A stretch of DNA of 64,000 nucleotides from Liquidambar formosana. Its lineage: Eukaryota > Streptophyta > Magnoliopsida > Saxifragales > Altingiaceae. Positions 42,717-54,537 of the stretch are shown here, piece after piece (position 1 is the stretch's first letter; every line of letters starts with the position of its first letter). A model generated the notes under the pieces. It saw nothing but the letters and a program-made list of their open reading frames with translations. It had not been told where the DNA came from and did no database searches. Position numbers and translations under genes: made by a program. The DNA lies in NCBI GenBank assembly GCA_039720395.1, contig CM077829.1, positions 22,585,955 to 22,649,954 on the forward strand, read 5' to 3'.

Positions 42717-44147
42717 CAGTTTTACACTAAGCCACCAAAACTCCTCTTCGAAATTAAACGAGAATTCCCATCTCCTTGCCTTTACCACCCCGAAGATATC
42801 CAAGACCTCGTCAGTATGGGTTTTCTCCACTCTAATGAACAGTCTAAAATTTAGACAATCTTTGAAGCTGACCATAACCAGGATGATAGAAATGCCATGA
42901 ATTGGGAAAATGGACAAGAAGCCACCAATATCGAAGAAAAATATAATAAAGCCTCAAAATAGTCAAAGAAGATAATGATCCTACATTCCACTTAGTGTTT
43001 GCTACTGCACTGATTCTGTTGTAACTGTCTATGATGAAAAGTTTGGTTATCTCCAAGTGGGTTTAGGTCTAGTTCATTTCTTTTGTTTTCAAAGTCTGTA
43101 GGTCTTTTAAGTCCATTGGTTAGTTGGTTTGTCCTTTCTTTAGCCTTCAGTCTCAATGTAATGTCTCTTTCTTTCAATAAAATGATGAATTCCCAGAATT
43201 AATCTTTCTTTTTATTCTTCTCATCAATCAATCAATGATCAAAGTGGCATGAACATAAACTTTAGAGGCATAATGGATGAACTATAACCAATTAATTTAG
43301 AAACAATAATAAGCCTGAAATGGTTAGCTTAGGGACCACCCTCCCAGATGAAGATAGAGAACTCATCAAACCATTGAAGAAAGACTTTAAAGCCTTTGAA
43401 GATCAAGAAGTTGAGCATTGAACAATTCAAAATCAGACTTTTGATAAGATTAGCCCATGTAGCAAAAAAAAAAAAAAAAAAAAAAAGATAAAAAAGAGAT
43501 TTTTTTTTTTTTTTAAAGACAAAAAATGTTTGAGTGAAAAAGTGATGGTAGAATCATCAAGAATGTCGAAGAAGATTAATAGAGAATTTTTAAAGAAATA
43601 CTTTGTAATCAAAGAGGGTAGAGCATCAGTTCATAACTTAGAAGGAGAGTTGAAGATCAAATTAGGGTGGTCCCTATATCAATAAAAATCTTTGGCATGT
43701 GTAGAGTCCTAGTCCGCTAGGTTGAAAACTTGAAAAAATGGCCTAGGCAAAAGTTAGGGCTTTAAAACAAAAAGAAAAAAGAAAAATTGTTTGAACTACG
43801 AAGACCTGATTCCCTATAAAAGGCAAGCTTTTCAGTTGTACTTGTTTCTTTCAAGTATTAAGTGGAGATACGTAGGCAGCCCATAAAGTCACCTTGGGTG
43901 TGGTCTATATATATATAAAAAATTAAAAGAAAAAGAAAGAAAAAAGGAAAGAAAAAAGAAAAAAGAAAAAAGAAAAAAGAAGAAAAAGGGGCTTTGCATG
44001 TGACCAATCATTGAAGGTGATTCTTTATGACTAAGTTGAAAAGGAATAGTTTCATCTGTAAACCTCTTAAGAGATTTAACATGCCACTAAGAAAGTTGAT
44101 ATGATTTTTTTTCCCACTATCTTTTGTTACTTTTTATCTTGTTGATT

Positions 44148-44181
<34 letters not shown>

Positions 44182-45923
44182 ATCCCTCATCATTGATTCT
44201 CCATAGTTGTCTTTGTGTTTAGTTTTGATCCCGTGTCTTTATTAGTCATTGACCTTGCCCTCTAAAGAATTCTTAATTGTTGTGATCCCATTCGATCCCA
44301 TGGTTAAAAAAAATGCCTCATTGGTAACACCTTACTATGTTCTTTAACCAAAACTCTCATCACAGATTTCATGACAAAAAAAGGGGTAGTAGCAATATCT
44401 GAGGAAGTGATTTGTCTTATTTGGTAGAAATATCTAAATGACTCAATGAAAAGTACGGCTATGGGATTTCATGAATTGAATTCTTCCATGGTTAAAGTAT
44501 TTTCAAGATTTGAAGGCTTATGGCAGGAAAAAAAAAAAGAAAAGAAAAGACCGCAAGGTTGAAAACTTGAAAGGGTGGCCTAGGCAAAAATTAGGGCAAC
44601 CCGCTAGGTTGAAAACCTAAAAGAGTAATCTAGGCAAAAGTTAGGGTTTTTGAAAATAAAAAGAAAAAGAGGGAAAAAAAAGTGTCCATTTTATCTCCAT
44701 GCTCTGAAAGAACAACAGGTTCAATCTAGGCCTCTTAAAAGTACATATTTTTCTAATAAAGCGTTTCCATAACTAAAGAAAATGGTTTTATGATTGTACT
44801 AGGATTGTTTAGGTGACCCTAGAAATGCTTTCCATAGAAAAATGGTGAATCTTGGTTGAAAGCCATTGTTGGCCTTTCCTTTCTTATGCATTTATAGAGT
44901 TGTACATTTTGTTAATTCTTGTTGGGTCCAGGTTTACTAGTTTCCCTTAGTGAGTTGTCATCATTTAGTCTCAAGGCCTGAATGCCTTTTGTAAACCTAC
45001 CTCAAGGTTTGAGGATCAACTTTGTTCAGCCTCAAGGTTAAGGGACTTTACAAGCTCGTGGACCAACGTAATGTACTCTGGGGCTGAGAGCCCTTATACG
45101 TCATCTTGGGGCTTGAATGCTTCAATTTTGTCTTAGGATTTGTGAGTCAATCCTAGTGATTTAGAAAGGTTAGAAATAAGTTAAGGTTTACGTGTTCCTA
45201 ACACATGCATAAACCCCGGATTGGGTTATCCTTATTCAAAAAATTACATAACATGGAATATCAATGAAAGCATAACAGTTGATTGTTCAATTCTTTTTCT
45301 TTTTGGTTGGTGGCTTATACTTCTTGACTATGATGTAAGGGAACTTTCCTTCATTAGTAGATGAAAAGGAAGTCATTGATAAAAATTGAAAAGTTTGTAA
45401 AAGCTTGTCGTTGATGTTGGGTTTTGGTGGAGCATGAATCCTCCAATTAGTTGATCTTTCAAGCTTAAGTGCCCTTCTTTAAGTTCAAATAATCCAATTT
45501 AGTCGAATCTTAGGATTTGATAAATCAATTTTGGTGACTTAAAGAAGTTGGAAATGGGTTTTTGGTTAGAATTCTAGAGAGAGAAGCTCTCAAATTCGTG
45601 TGGGGGCTTCGGGTACATGAAATGATCACATGTGAGCTTTAAAAGAAGGAGAAAAGGGCTTCAAAACCCCCTTGCTGGCCAGCCGGCCACCTTGGTGGGC
45701 CAAATGGCCTCCCAAAGTGTCCAAACAGCCACCAAGAGTGACCATTTGGCCACTTACCCCTTTTGTGCTTATTTTGGCATCTTTTTTAGGAACTTTTGGC
45801 AATAAAAAGCAAAGAAAATCAAAGAAATTTTGAAGATAAATAAAAAAAAAGTTTTGAAAAAGTTTCAAAAGAAGAAAAAAGAAAAAGAGAATTGATTGCA
45901 AAATGCCCAAGAAAGGAAGCATC
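42717..45923 (+). mobile_element. Tat/Ogre-like element: remnant after gag and 3' untranslated region
   Basis: Resumes the element interrupted at 25895. The first ~45 codons stay open, then stops accumulate by ~42970; I cannot assign this piece to a known domain. Further on are three copies of a phrase CCGCTAGGTTGAAAAC...GGCCTAGGCAAAA (near 43716, 44548 and 44590) that I recall from Tat/Ogre-type 3' regions. Purine-rich low-complexity DNA (43915-43990), A runs at 43464-43486 and 44151-44179 and a T run at 43500-43514 are present. No protease, reverse transcriptase or integrase is detectable. Confidence 0.65.
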
Positions 45924-48914
45924 TGTCACACCCCATTTTTGTCACCCTAGCTAGGATTTATCATTTCATGTAGGATTTTGAGTTCTTTTTTAGTCGAGTC
46001 TTTTGCATTGAGTTTCTAGGGTATCGAATATCATGTGAATGAATTTTGAAGTGATTTGGAGTTCATTTCAATAGTTAATAAGAACTTTTGCGACTTTAAG
46101 GACATAATCGTCTTTTAAGTCGTATATTTTCCATTTGACTTTGAAATGAGTCCCGAGTTGCTCCTTTGAGTTCATATGGATATATAGAGTCTACATATAG
46201 GTTTAATTTGATGAATGAGTGGTTTAAGATCAATTCGGCTCATAACGGTTCAGGTTGGCTAAAAGACCCTTCTTGGTTTGCTCAAATTGACTCATAAGAC
46301 CAATTCAATTTTCTCTCATTTAACTTTAATTGGGCTTTATTTACATCCTAGACATGTTTAAAAATGTTGAATTTTGATTTGGAAAGCATTTGGCTCAACC
46401 TTGTGTGCAAACCCTAGCTTTGCGATGGTGGTGCACCATGGTTAGCCGCCTTTGTAAAACCTAACCATGCACCCATAGTTAAGAATTTTTGTCCTAAAAT
46501 GCCTAAAAATGTGTTCCCCTTCAAACCATAGTCGTTTTGACTTTTATTTCGTCAAAATCATACTTAATTTGACCCTTGTAGGACTTTTAGAAGGATTAGG
46601 AGTTAAAATCGAAGCAGACTGGAAGGAGGCCTCGGGTAACCGTCCAAGGCTAGACGATCAGCCATCAAGGCCCAGACAGCTAACCGTCCAGGCCTAGTTG
46701 GTCACCCGAGGACTCCTTCTTTGAATGGGTTTCTGACTCCTTCTTCCCTCCTTTGACAGATTCCTCCGCCCTTGCAAGTTGTTTCCTCCTAGGATTGAGC
46801 AAATTTGAGTTGTTTGAGCACCAAGAGAGTCTCTAATAGCCTTAGGATCATTATTTAATGAATTAATCTTAGCCATTGGTTTATGAGGTCAGTCCCCTAT
46901 ACAAAGAACATGATATTCAGTACATGGGGGGGCCATAAGTGCACTTTATACTTAGAGAGAGAGAGAGCTACGAGTTGGGAGACCTAAAGAACATAAAAGG
47001 AGGCTCTTTAACCTTAGGCAAGCAAGAGAACAAGGATTTTGAAGGCAAGATAAGCTCTAAAAGAGGTAAACACCCTTTCAAATTACTGAATTTAGGCCTT
47101 TCTCCTTCTTCTTATCCTTCTTTCTTTATAATAGTTATAGTGCTTGTAGTTGTTCCACATGTTAGTTAAATTCAATATTTTTATAATGTTATATGTATCA
47201 TTCTAAGATGATTCATGGTTTTATATGCTTGATAACCCTTAGTTTACTAAGGATTTGAAAGCATTATTCATTGTGTTCCTTTGAAATCATGCATATTACA
47301 TATAGCTTATTCACTGTGATTATTGTCATGAATTGACGTTTCTGTTAGTTAATATATATGATACGAATGATGTTCATGATAGTTTGAGCATGTGTTAGAG
47401 TCGTTTCATAGATTATAATGCATAGTTGTAAAATTAGGTGGTAACCCTAATTTCATGCAAGTTTCATATAGCATGTTTAGATAGTTTTATGAGTTGTTGC
47501 TCATTATAGTCATTCTATATATGCTGCATATAGTTGATTCATGCTAGGTTTGCATTCATATAGTGGATTTGATAGGGTTTTTGGAGAGATTATCCTTTTC
47601 TAAGGATAATTATCTTTTTCATTAGGTAAGGTTTTGCATGAGAGCTTTCTGTGATATGTTTAAGCATGAAATCACTTCTATTGTATTCTACAATATATAT
47701 TTTACATAGGATATGATAATTGCACTCCCCCATAATGACTTTTTTACATAAAATTATCTTAGGATAGTTTTGCTTAAGAAAGCTTGCCATAGGAAGGGCC
47801 TGTTTTCATATTTTACATAAAATATAATCTTTTTGGTAGAATAGACCTTGTTATCATGTTTATTGATATTGTTGAGGTTTCTCATGACTATTAGTATGTT
47901 TTGGGTAGGTTTTTGTGCATGTAAGGTCAGGTCATTGCATGTAGGGTTGTGTTAGGGTTTTCATCTATTCATTCTTCTTGTTATTTTCATGATTAATGGA
48001 TGATTTTAGGCCTTGATACGATTCTGTCCAGATTAGTATTTTGTTCCTTTTGCATGGTTTTGGGCACGTGCAAGGGTGCAAACAGGTGCAATAATTGCCT
48101 TATTGCAAATAAGGTTATTATTGCTTAAGCTTGCTATTGCTTTGAGAAAATTGCACAAGGTAAGTGGGGTATAAAGTGCCTTAATTCACTTTTCCTAACC
48201 CTTCTTTCTCTTCTCCGTTTCTAGGGATATTTATTAATGTGAATGCATGGTCATTACTAGAGGTTTCCTTGTTAAGTAAAATACCTATTTTCTCAAAGTT
48301 TCCATCCTGTGGAAGCTACTTGATTTCAAACTTGGTTTACTTATCAAATTCTCTATCATTTTAAATAAGGAAACTTAGGGTTTTTACTATGAGTCCATAT
48401 TAGGATTTAACCCTATTCTCTTCGAACTACGTGGACTTTGATCCATGTATTTCCATGCATGGTACGTAGGCGCTCACTTTGAGGTTCAAGTCCACCCTAG
48501 GATACTAAGTATCCTAGGTTTTCTGCTTTCTTTTATTCTTTTATTCATCACATATGATTGATAGAGGAATTGGATGGATTTGTGATTGATATGCATACTA
48601 TATTTCATTTATTGATATTAATTTGCATGTGATTAAGTTATTAAATTAGCCCAATCAAATTAAGAGACCAACTCTGGCGATGTGCATGGGTGCCTATGGG
48701 CTTAGCCCAGAACCTTCCCACATCATAACTTAGCCCTCGAATCCAATTTTCTGGTTTTAAAGACTTTGCCTTTCCTTTTAAAATGAAGTCAAGAGGTTTT
48801 GGAAATAAAACATTTTATGGTTTTCCTCCTTTGCTTAAAAAACGAGGTGGCGACTCCTTCCTTTGTTGTCTTTTAAAATGCCAAATCCTTGTGAGCTGCT
48901 TTCGTGGGTTCACA
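45924..48914 (+). repeat. Solo LTR, Tat/Ogre-type, 2.99 kb, with GCATC target duplication
   Basis: Starts TGTCACACCCCA and ends GGGTTCACA. The 5-mers GCATC (45919-45923 and 48915-48919) match perfectly on both sides. No primer site, polypurine tract or internal region is present, so the element was reduced to one LTR by recombination. It shares order and sequence with the minus-strand LTR at 1-2043. A GC-rich dyad block lies at ~46633-46710, and an internal GAGGTGGCGACTCC close to the 3' end resembles the primer site. Confidence 0.88.
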
Positions 48915-48919
48915 GCATC

Positions 48920-49560
48920 ATTTGGAAAAACTTGGAAAAAGTTTATTTCTTTGAAAAATTAAAACATTATAGATAATGTTGGAAGATTTTAAAACATTAG
49001 AAATAATGTTTTTTGGAAAAAGATTAAAGCATTTGAAATAATGCTCAATGGCAAAGGTTTTTGAAAAGAAAAAGGGTTTTGAAAAATAAAGGTTTTTGAA
49101 AAAGAAAAGTTTCAAAAGGCATATAAGCATATGTTTGAGATAGTTAGAAATAATGTTTTTGAAAAGAATTTTTAAGTATTTGAAATAATGCTTCATGATT
49201 TTTCAAAGAAAATGTTTTTGAAAAGAAAATTTTCAAAAAGTATCTAAACATATGCTTAAGAAATCTTCTGAGAAATAATGTTTGAAAAGTTTTAAAACAT
49301 TGGAAATAATGTTTTTAAAAAAGTTAAAGCATTTGAAATAATGCTTGAAAGAATATCTAAAAGAAGGTCTTTTTTTTTTATTAAAAAAAAAAAAAAGCAT
49401 GCTTGGGAAATCATTTTGAAATGAAGTATTTGGAAAAGTTTTTAAAACATGTGAAATAATGTTTCAAAAATATTTTTAAACATTTGAAATGATGTTTGAA
49501 AAATCTTTTTAAAACATTCGAAGTAATGTTTTGACTAAGTGACATTTTGAAATAATGTTT
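48920..49560 (+). repeat. Array of short hairpin-forming repeats
   Basis: About a dozen degenerate units of the form AACATT-(6 or 7 nt)-AATGTT separated by A/G-rich spacers, e.g. 48963-48980, 48993-49010, 49296-49313, with AGCATT...AATGCT variants at 49028-49045 and 49328-49345. Similar units recur at ~52590-52730. No coding potential. Part of the 3' region of the plus-strand Tat/Ogre-like element. Confidence 0.7.
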
Positions 49561-49609
49561 CTCTTTCTCGAGTAAATTGCAAAGTTTTAAAGAAATTTTT
49601 GGTTTTATG

Positions 49610-52470
49610 GATTAAGTAGTCACTTTTTCCATAATTTTGAGTTCACCATAGAATTTCGTATATGTTTAAAGAAAATTGAAAATGAATCAATGGGTTAAGT
49701 AGTTGCTTTTCCCATCTTTGTGTGAGCGCACCATAGAATTTGGCACACATTAAAAATTTTTGTTTCCTTGTCTCACATTGGGCACTTCCAATTCATTTGG
49801 AGTGTGGTCAGGATGCCTTGTCTTACATGAGGTCCAAAGTTTTGGCATGTAAGCAAGATGATCATGGATTTGGTGGATTTGTTTCCCAAGCTATATGAGG
49901 GCTCCATAGAATTGGCACATAGTATATCCATTATCCAGGGGTTAAGTAGTTACTTTTCCCATCTTTGTGTGAGGGCTCCATAGAATTTGGCACACATCAG
50001 AAACCTTTGTTTCCCTGTCTCACATTGGGCGCTTCCAATTCATTTGGCATGTGGTCAGGATGCCTTGTCTTACATGAGGTCCAAAGTTTTGGCACGTAAG
50101 CAAGATGATCATGGATTTAATGGATTCGTCTACCAAGCTATGTGAGGGCTGTTAGAGTTATGCCCTAGAGCCAATCATAGAGATGATTGTTTAGGGATAA
50201 AGGAACAATCATTTGATTTCATTTATGTATGTCACATTTATTATTGATTTAATAAAATGGCTTATTCTATTATGTTTGTATGCATCATTTATATTTACAT
50301 AATATGTCCAAGGAGTTAGAGTTGAGAATATTGAATTACAAAGAGTTGTAATTATGAGACTATAAATATATCTCTGTACTAAACTCCTAAATCATTCCTA
50401 GTTGAAGGTTCACTATGATGGACAGTAATGAACCATAGGACTAGCACTTGTTAGGTTGACTCTATAGGAGGATAGCTGGTCTCAAGCTATTTGTGTGGAG
50501 ACACTACAACCAACAGGTGGGTGCCTGTTAATAGAATAGGTACACTGAATGTGACCAAAGATTTGAGATAAACTGAATGGAGTTTTAACCTGCCTGTCAA
50601 TCAGTTTCTCAATGTTATAGTGGTACAAGTAATCCTTAGACCTGAGACACCATAGTTACCTTATGCATGTAGCTTTAGAAGTTTGATAACACTAAGTGCA
50701 GATCCTATTCAAGGGTCTGTAAAGGTGTTCATTGGCCCTATTGCTATGTGTATGAAGGCATGTGAGTGATCAACAAGGAATCCATTACTCTCAGGAAAAA
50801 GAGAGAGAATGTCTCATATAGCATTCATAATATAACTCATTCAGTCCATGGCCATGGTAGTGTGAATATCGAAAGGAGTTTCCATAAGTTCATCATTGAG
50901 TTGATATTTATGAATGAGTATAAAGTAATTGAACTAGGGACTTGACAGACTTCCATGTCCTATTAGTTCAATTGGAGACATTGTGTAAATGGAAGGATGC
51001 AATTGTAACCTACAAACTATAACAGAAGGGTTCTATGTTAGATCTTATTCACTTCATTAAGGACAACACCATGAACCATATGCTAGGTGTTATTCATGGT
51101 TAGTAGAAGCCCTAATTGATATAAGTGAGTTATAATCAATTAGGGAATTGGAAGGAGTTCCAATTAGACCCTAAATGGAAAGAGTTCCATTGTGCACACC
51201 TCGTGCTATTCCTACTACTTGATGATGTGAACCCAATGGGTCACACACTGATCATGCAAGATGAGCTTTAAAGTCTATGAGAGAAAGGGTATGAGTGCAT
51301 AAAGAATAGTTCTTTGAGGCCTATTTATATTTGATATAATTTATAGGGGTTATTGTGCAATTTAGAGAAATTGCATCACACCCTAATAGGGTTTCCCCCT
51401 ATGGCCAGCCCCCCTAGTGTGGACTATATAAGTCACACTTTATGATGTGTGACATAATCACAAGAAGAAACCCCAAGGGCTGGCCGAAATTTTCCAGCCT
51501 CCCTCTCTCTCTCTCCTCTCTTCTCCTACACTAGCAACAACAAGGGAAAAGAAGGAAAGGACTTGGAGCTCTAGCTAGGTGTGGATACTGTTGGAGGCAG
51601 CACACTTGGGCTGCTCATTCACCGCTGTCCGGAATCAAAGCTTGGAGCAAAAAGGAGAAGACAAAAATTCTGTAAGTGTTCTAACCCTCTTCATAGCTAG
51701 GGTTTGATTTTGTATATGCATAGTTAGATTCATGGGCTGTGGAATCAAAGGGAAAAATTTTTATATTCCGCACTTCTATTCTTCCCTCTTGTATGATTCC
51801 CAACAAGGGCTCCATAGAATTGGCACATAGTATATCCATTATCTAAGGTTAAGTAGTTGCTTTTCCCATTTTTGTGTGAAAGCACCATATAATTTGGCAT
51901 ATATTAGAAATTTTTGTATCCCTGTCTCACATTGGGTGCTTCCAATTAATTTGGCATGTGGACAGGATGCCTTGTCTTACATGAGGTCCAAAGTTTTAGC
52001 ATCTAATCAAGATGATCATGAATTTGGTGGATTAATCTCCCAAACTATATGAGGGCTGCATAGAATTGGCACATAGTATATCCATTATCCAGATGTTAAG
52101 TAGTTGCTTTTCCCATCTTTGTGTAAGCACACCATAGAATTTGGCACACATTAGAAATTTTTGTTTCCCTGTCTCACATTGGGCGCTTCCAATTCATTTG
52201 GCGTGTGGTCAGGATGCTTTGTCTTACATAAGGTCCAAAGTTTTGGCATGTAAGTAAGATAATCATGGGTTTGGTGGATTCGTTTCCCAAACTATGTAAG
52301 GGCTCCATAGAATTGGCACATAGTATATCCATGTCTTTCCCTTTCTCACATAGACTACACCAGGTAGTCTGGCATGTAGATTAGGATGCCTTATTTTGTA
52401 TGAGTACCAATAGGCTTGGCATACAAATTAAGATGACCTTATAGGCTAAGTAGTTGCTTTTGCCACCTCA
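49610..52470 (+). repeat. ~247-bp tandem array interrupted by a solo LTR
   Basis: The phrase GTTAAGTAGTTGCTTTTCCCA recurs (with small changes) at 49694, 49941, 51848 and 52095; after removing the 1661-bp solo LTR insertion the spacing is 246-247 bp. Each unit also carries CTCCATAGAATTGGCACA and GTCAGGATGCCTTGTCTTAC. Partial, more diverged units lie at both ends. Tandem repeats in the 3' untranslated region are a known property of Tat/Ogre elements. Confidence 0.82.
50150..51805 (+). repeat. Solo copia LTR, plus strand, with AGGGC target duplication
   Basis: 1656 bp from TGTTAGAGTTATGCCC to GATTCCCAACA; AGGGC at 50145-50149 and 51806-51810. Same family as the LTRs of copia-2, -3 and -4. TATA-like CTATATAAG at ~51423-51431, then a CT-rich stretch (51500-51530) where transcription could start. 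It interrupts one unit of the 247-bp array, which restores cleanly when the LTR and one AGGGC are removed. Confidence 0.92.
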
Positions 52471-52850
52471 AGAAAAGAAGCATTGTTTTGGGAAACTTAG
52501 AAAAAGTTTAAGGTATTTTAAAAATTAAAAAAAATGTTTAAGGTATTTGAAAAAGTTTAAAGTATTTGAAAAAAAAAATTTAAGGCATTTAAAAATCATT
52601 TGAAGTAATGTTTGAAAAATCTTTTAAAAAAAATATTTGAAATAATGTTTGAAAAATCTTTTAAGAAAATATTTGAAATAAGGTTTTCTTTAAAAAAAAA
52701 TTCTTTTAAAACATTTGAAAAAATCTTTGAAAAGCTTTGGCTAAGTGATATTTTGAAACAATGGTTCTCCTTCTTGAGTAAATTACAAAAGTTCTAAAGA
52801 AATTGAGTTTTATGGGTTAAATAGTTGCTTTCCCCATCTTGTGTGAATGC

Positions 52851-54537
52851 TATTGGGAATCGAATAGGGAGGAAAACATACAAAGGCGGAATAAAAATTT
52901 TCCTACGATTCCCAAACCCATGAATCCGATTATGCTTAATACAAAAACAATAACCTAACTACCAAGAGAGTTAGGGTTACTTACAGTTGATGAATGTCTT
53001 CTCCTTTATGCTCCGAGCTTTGTCTTCTCCTTTTTGCTCCAAGCATGAACTCTGGGCAACAATGAATGAGCAGTCCAAGTGTACTGCCTCCAATGGTATC
53101 CACACCTACCTAGAGCTTGATGTCCTTTCCTTCTTCTTCCTTATGGTTGCTAGAAGTGGAGAAGAGAGAGAGAGAGAGAGCTTTGTGAAATTTTCGGCCA
53201 GCCCCTTGGGGATCCAATTGTGATGATGTCATCACATCATAATGTGGCTTATATAGCCACACAATAGGGCCGGCCATAGGGGAACTCCTAACCCTAGTGT
53301 ATTTTGTGTAATTACTCTTAATTACACAATTAGCCCACTAGTTTGCATCAAATACAAATTAGCCCCTCAAAGAACTTTTCTTTAATCACTTATACCCTTT
53401 TTCTCATAGACAATCAAGCTCTCTTAGCATGATCAGTGTGTGACCCATTGGGTTCACATCATCAAGTAGTAGGAACAGCACATGTTGTGCAAAATGGAAC
53501 ACTTTCCATTAAGGGTCTAATTGGAACTCCTTCCAATTCCCTAATTGATTATAACTCATTTATATCAATTAGGGCTTCTACTAACCATGAGTAACACCTA
53601 GCCTATGGCTCATGGTGTGGTCCTTAATGAGGTAAATAGTCATTTACAAAGAACCTTTCTGTTATAGTTTATAGGTTACAATTCCATCCTTCCATTAACA
53701 CAATGTCTCCAATTAAACTAATAGGACATGGAAGTCTGTCAAGTCCCTAGTTCAATTACTTTATACTCATTCATTAATATCAACTCAATGATGAACTTAT
53801 GGAAACTCTTTTCCATATTCATTCTACTATGGACCCATGGGTTTAATGAGTTATATTCAATGAATGCTATATGAGACATTCACTCTCTTTTTCCTGAGAG
53901 TGATGGATTCTTTGTTGATCACTCACATGCCTTCACACACATAGCAGTAGGGCCAATGAACACCTTTACAGACTCTTGAATAGGATCTGCACTTAGTGTT
54001 ATCAAAATTCTAAAGCTATATGCATAAGACAACCATAGTGTCTCAGGTCTAAGGATTACTTGTACCACTATAACAATGAGAAACTGATTCACAAGCAGGT
54101 TAAAACTCCATTCAGTTTATCTCATATCTTTGGTCACATTCAGTGTACCTATTCTTATAATAGGCACCCACTTATTGGTTGCAGTGTCTCCACACAAATA
54201 GCTTGAGACTAGCTATTCTCCTATAGAGTCAACCTAACAAGTGCTAGTCCTATGGTTCGTTACTGTCCATCATAGTGAACCTTTAACTAGGAATGTTTTA
54301 GGAGTTTAGTATAGAGATATATTTACAGTCTCAAAATTACAACACTTTGTAATTTCATATTCTGAACTCTAACTGCATGGACATATTATGTAAATATAAA
54401 TGATGCATATAAACATAATAGAATAATCCCTTTTATTAAATCAACAATAAATGTGACATGCATAAATGAAATCAATTGATTGTTCGTAATCCCTAAACAA
54501 TCATCTCCATGATTGGCTCTAGGGCATAATCCTAACA
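52851..54537 (-). repeat. Copia-3 3' LTR
   Basis: 1687 bp, minus orientation, ending at CCTAACA next to a polypurine tract (minus GTGCAAGTGGGAGAT, 54538-54552). Its outer end reads TATTGGGAATC where others have TGTTGGGAATC, so one terminal base has mutated. More diverged than copia-2 and copia-4 LTRs. Confidence 0.82.

Noticed and set aside
42844..43177. Minus-strand frames in the remnant after copia-2
   Set aside because: They run against the element and have no conserved motif.
43464..44179. Long A runs, considered as LINE or SINE tails
   Set aside because: No LINE coding sequence, no RNA polymerase III boxes and no flanking duplications; they lie in A/G-rich 3' region of a Tat/Ogre-like element.
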